Under the pieces are notes generated by a model that saw only the letters and a list, made by a program, of their open reading frames with translations, made no database searches and had not been told where the DNA came from. Positions 12,387 through 12,971 of a DNA stretch of 12,971 nucleotides are shown here, one piece after another. The DNA is from DASVSE01 sp036399715 (GTDB taxonomy: Bacteria > Bacteroidota > Rhodothermia > Rhodothermales > Rubricoccaceae): NCBI GenBank assembly GCA_036399715.1, contig DASWMO010000327.1, forward strand, positions 1 to 12,971. Reading direction: 5' to 3'. Both the position numbers and the translations under genes were made by a program. How positions within the stretch are numbered: the stretch's first letter is position 1; the number at the start of each line of letters is the position of its first letter.

Positions 12387-12971
12387 ATGACGCGTCTCGC
12401 CCGATTCCTTCTGCTGCTCGCCCTCCTCGCCGGGCTCGGCGCTGCCCGACCTGCCGCGGCGCAGGAGCTCAACTGCACCGTCGGCATCAACCGCTCGCAG
12501 CTCACGGGCAACGAGTACGAGTTTCTCGACGAGCTGCGGACGCAGGTCGAGCGCTACCTCAACGACCGCGCGTGGACCGACGACGTGTTCGACAACCGCG
12601 AGCGGATCGACTGCTCGGTCCAGATCACGCTCACGCAGGCGCTCTCGCTGACGCAGTTCACGGGCCAGATCGCCGTCCAGTCCAGCCGCCCGATCTACGG
12701 CACGGCCCAGCGCTCGGTGACGCTGCTCCTGCTCGACAACACGTGGCAGTTCGCCTATGCCCGCGGGCAGGCGCTCGTCTACGACCCCAACCGCTTCGAC
12801 TCGCTCACGTCCGTCCTCGACTTCTACGCGAACGTCATCCTCGCGACGGACTACGACACGTTCGCCGAGCTCGGCGGGCAGCCGTACTGGGACCAGGCGC
12901 GCCTCGTCGCTGACCTCGGTCGCGCCGTGACGTCGGACTTTGGCGTCGGCTGGTCGTCGCTTACGTCCACC
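12387..12971 (+). CDS. porD: DUF4835 / PorD-like exported protein (3' end outside the window)
   Basis: 195 codons are present with no stop, so the C-terminal third or so is missing. A signal peptide (MTRLARFLLLLALLAGLGAA, cleavage after AAA at about 25) leads to QELNCTVGINRSQLTG. The family hallmarks follow: EFLDELRTQVERYLNDRAWTD, a DCSVQITL strand, GQIAVQSSRPIYGTAQ, an L-L-D-N-T-W-Q-F-A-Y segment, LTSVLDFYANVIL and DYDTFAELGGQPYWDQA. These match the Bacteroidota DUF4835 family, whose Porphyromonas member is called PorD and is linked to type IX secretion. The mechanism is unknown. The two cysteines (about residues 30 and 76) are conserved in family members as I remember them. The ATG at 12387 is preceded by ACCCCG. 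It diverges from the PorV-like gene across 100 bases. In many Bacteroidota recN follows this gene, which would lie beyond the window. Confidence 0.87.
   Translation, partial: MTRLARFLLLLALLAGLGAARPAAAQELNCTVGINRSQLTGNEYEFLDELRTQVERYLNDRAWTDDVFDNRERIDCSVQITLTQALSLTQFTGQIAVQSSRPIYGTAQRSVTLLLLDNTWQFAYARGQALVYDPNRFDSLTSVLDFYANVILATDYDTFAELGGQPYWDQARLVADLGRAVTSDFGVGWSSLTST

Noticed and set aside
11732..12913. 393-codon plus-strand frame crossing the PorV-like and DUF4835 genes
   Set aside because: It spans the divergent promoter region, is antisense to one signal-peptide protein and out of frame with the other; no family features.
1..12971. tRNA, rRNA, insertion sequence, prophage or defence island
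   Set aside because: I looked for tRNA-like cloverleafs, transposase or integrase motifs, terminal inverted repeats and defence domains. I saw none apart from the small hicBA pair.

Overview
The window is about 13 kb of very GC-rich DNA (roughly 70 % by eye). Strong G/C at third codon positions leaves long spurious open frames opposite the real genes. The gene content points to a high-GC Bacteroidota or Rhodothermota bacterium (Salinibacter/Rubricoccaceae-like). The indicators are a DUF4835/PorD-family protein, a PorV/PorQ-like outer-membrane protein, a helix-hairpin-helix plus beta-barrel protein, proteins ending in Phe, and start codons with almost no Shine-Dalgarno sequence. The taxon is inferred; no rRNA is present. 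The DNA reads as ordinary chromosome. I see no insertion sequence, phage gene, CRISPR array, tRNA or rRNA.

Layout. 1-527 (+) is the 3' end of a probable outer-membrane protein, followed by a hairpin. 622-1287 (+) is a PhoU-like protein. 1288-1526 is a non-coding stretch with a terminator-like hairpin and a degenerate array of 20-bp units. 1527-2003 (+) is a small four-helix membrane protein of unknown role. It converges on a leftward block of four genes: an ABC exporter (6142-4307), a cyclophilin (4228-3752), a MarR regulator (3620-3111) and an Old Yellow Enzyme-family flavin reductase (3123-2014). marR and the reductase overlap and should be co-transcribed. Three palindromes of the form TTGAC-NN-GTCAA sit at the marR promoter and start.

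A Kef-type cation/proton antiporter (6312-8315, +) diverges from the ABC exporter. It is followed by a DUF2164 protein and a hicB-hicA toxin-antitoxin pair, all on +. A leftward pair follows: the PorV/PorQ-like protein (12286-11441), then the helix-hairpin-helix/beta-barrel protein (11374-9185). At the right edge a DUF4835/PorD-like gene (12387 onward, +) diverges from this pair and runs off the window.

How the genes fit together. The marR-reductase pair looks like a self-regulated electrophile-response operon, supported by a cysteine cluster in the MarR wing. The right third is an envelope cluster whose members recall type IX secretion or outer-membrane assembly components. The remainder is housekeeping transport, folding and phosphate-related function. 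I found no clearly new multi-gene system. The best leads are the 20-bp periodic array, the Cys-rich MarR with its operators, the HhH-barrel/PorV pair, and the recurrent C-rich start context.
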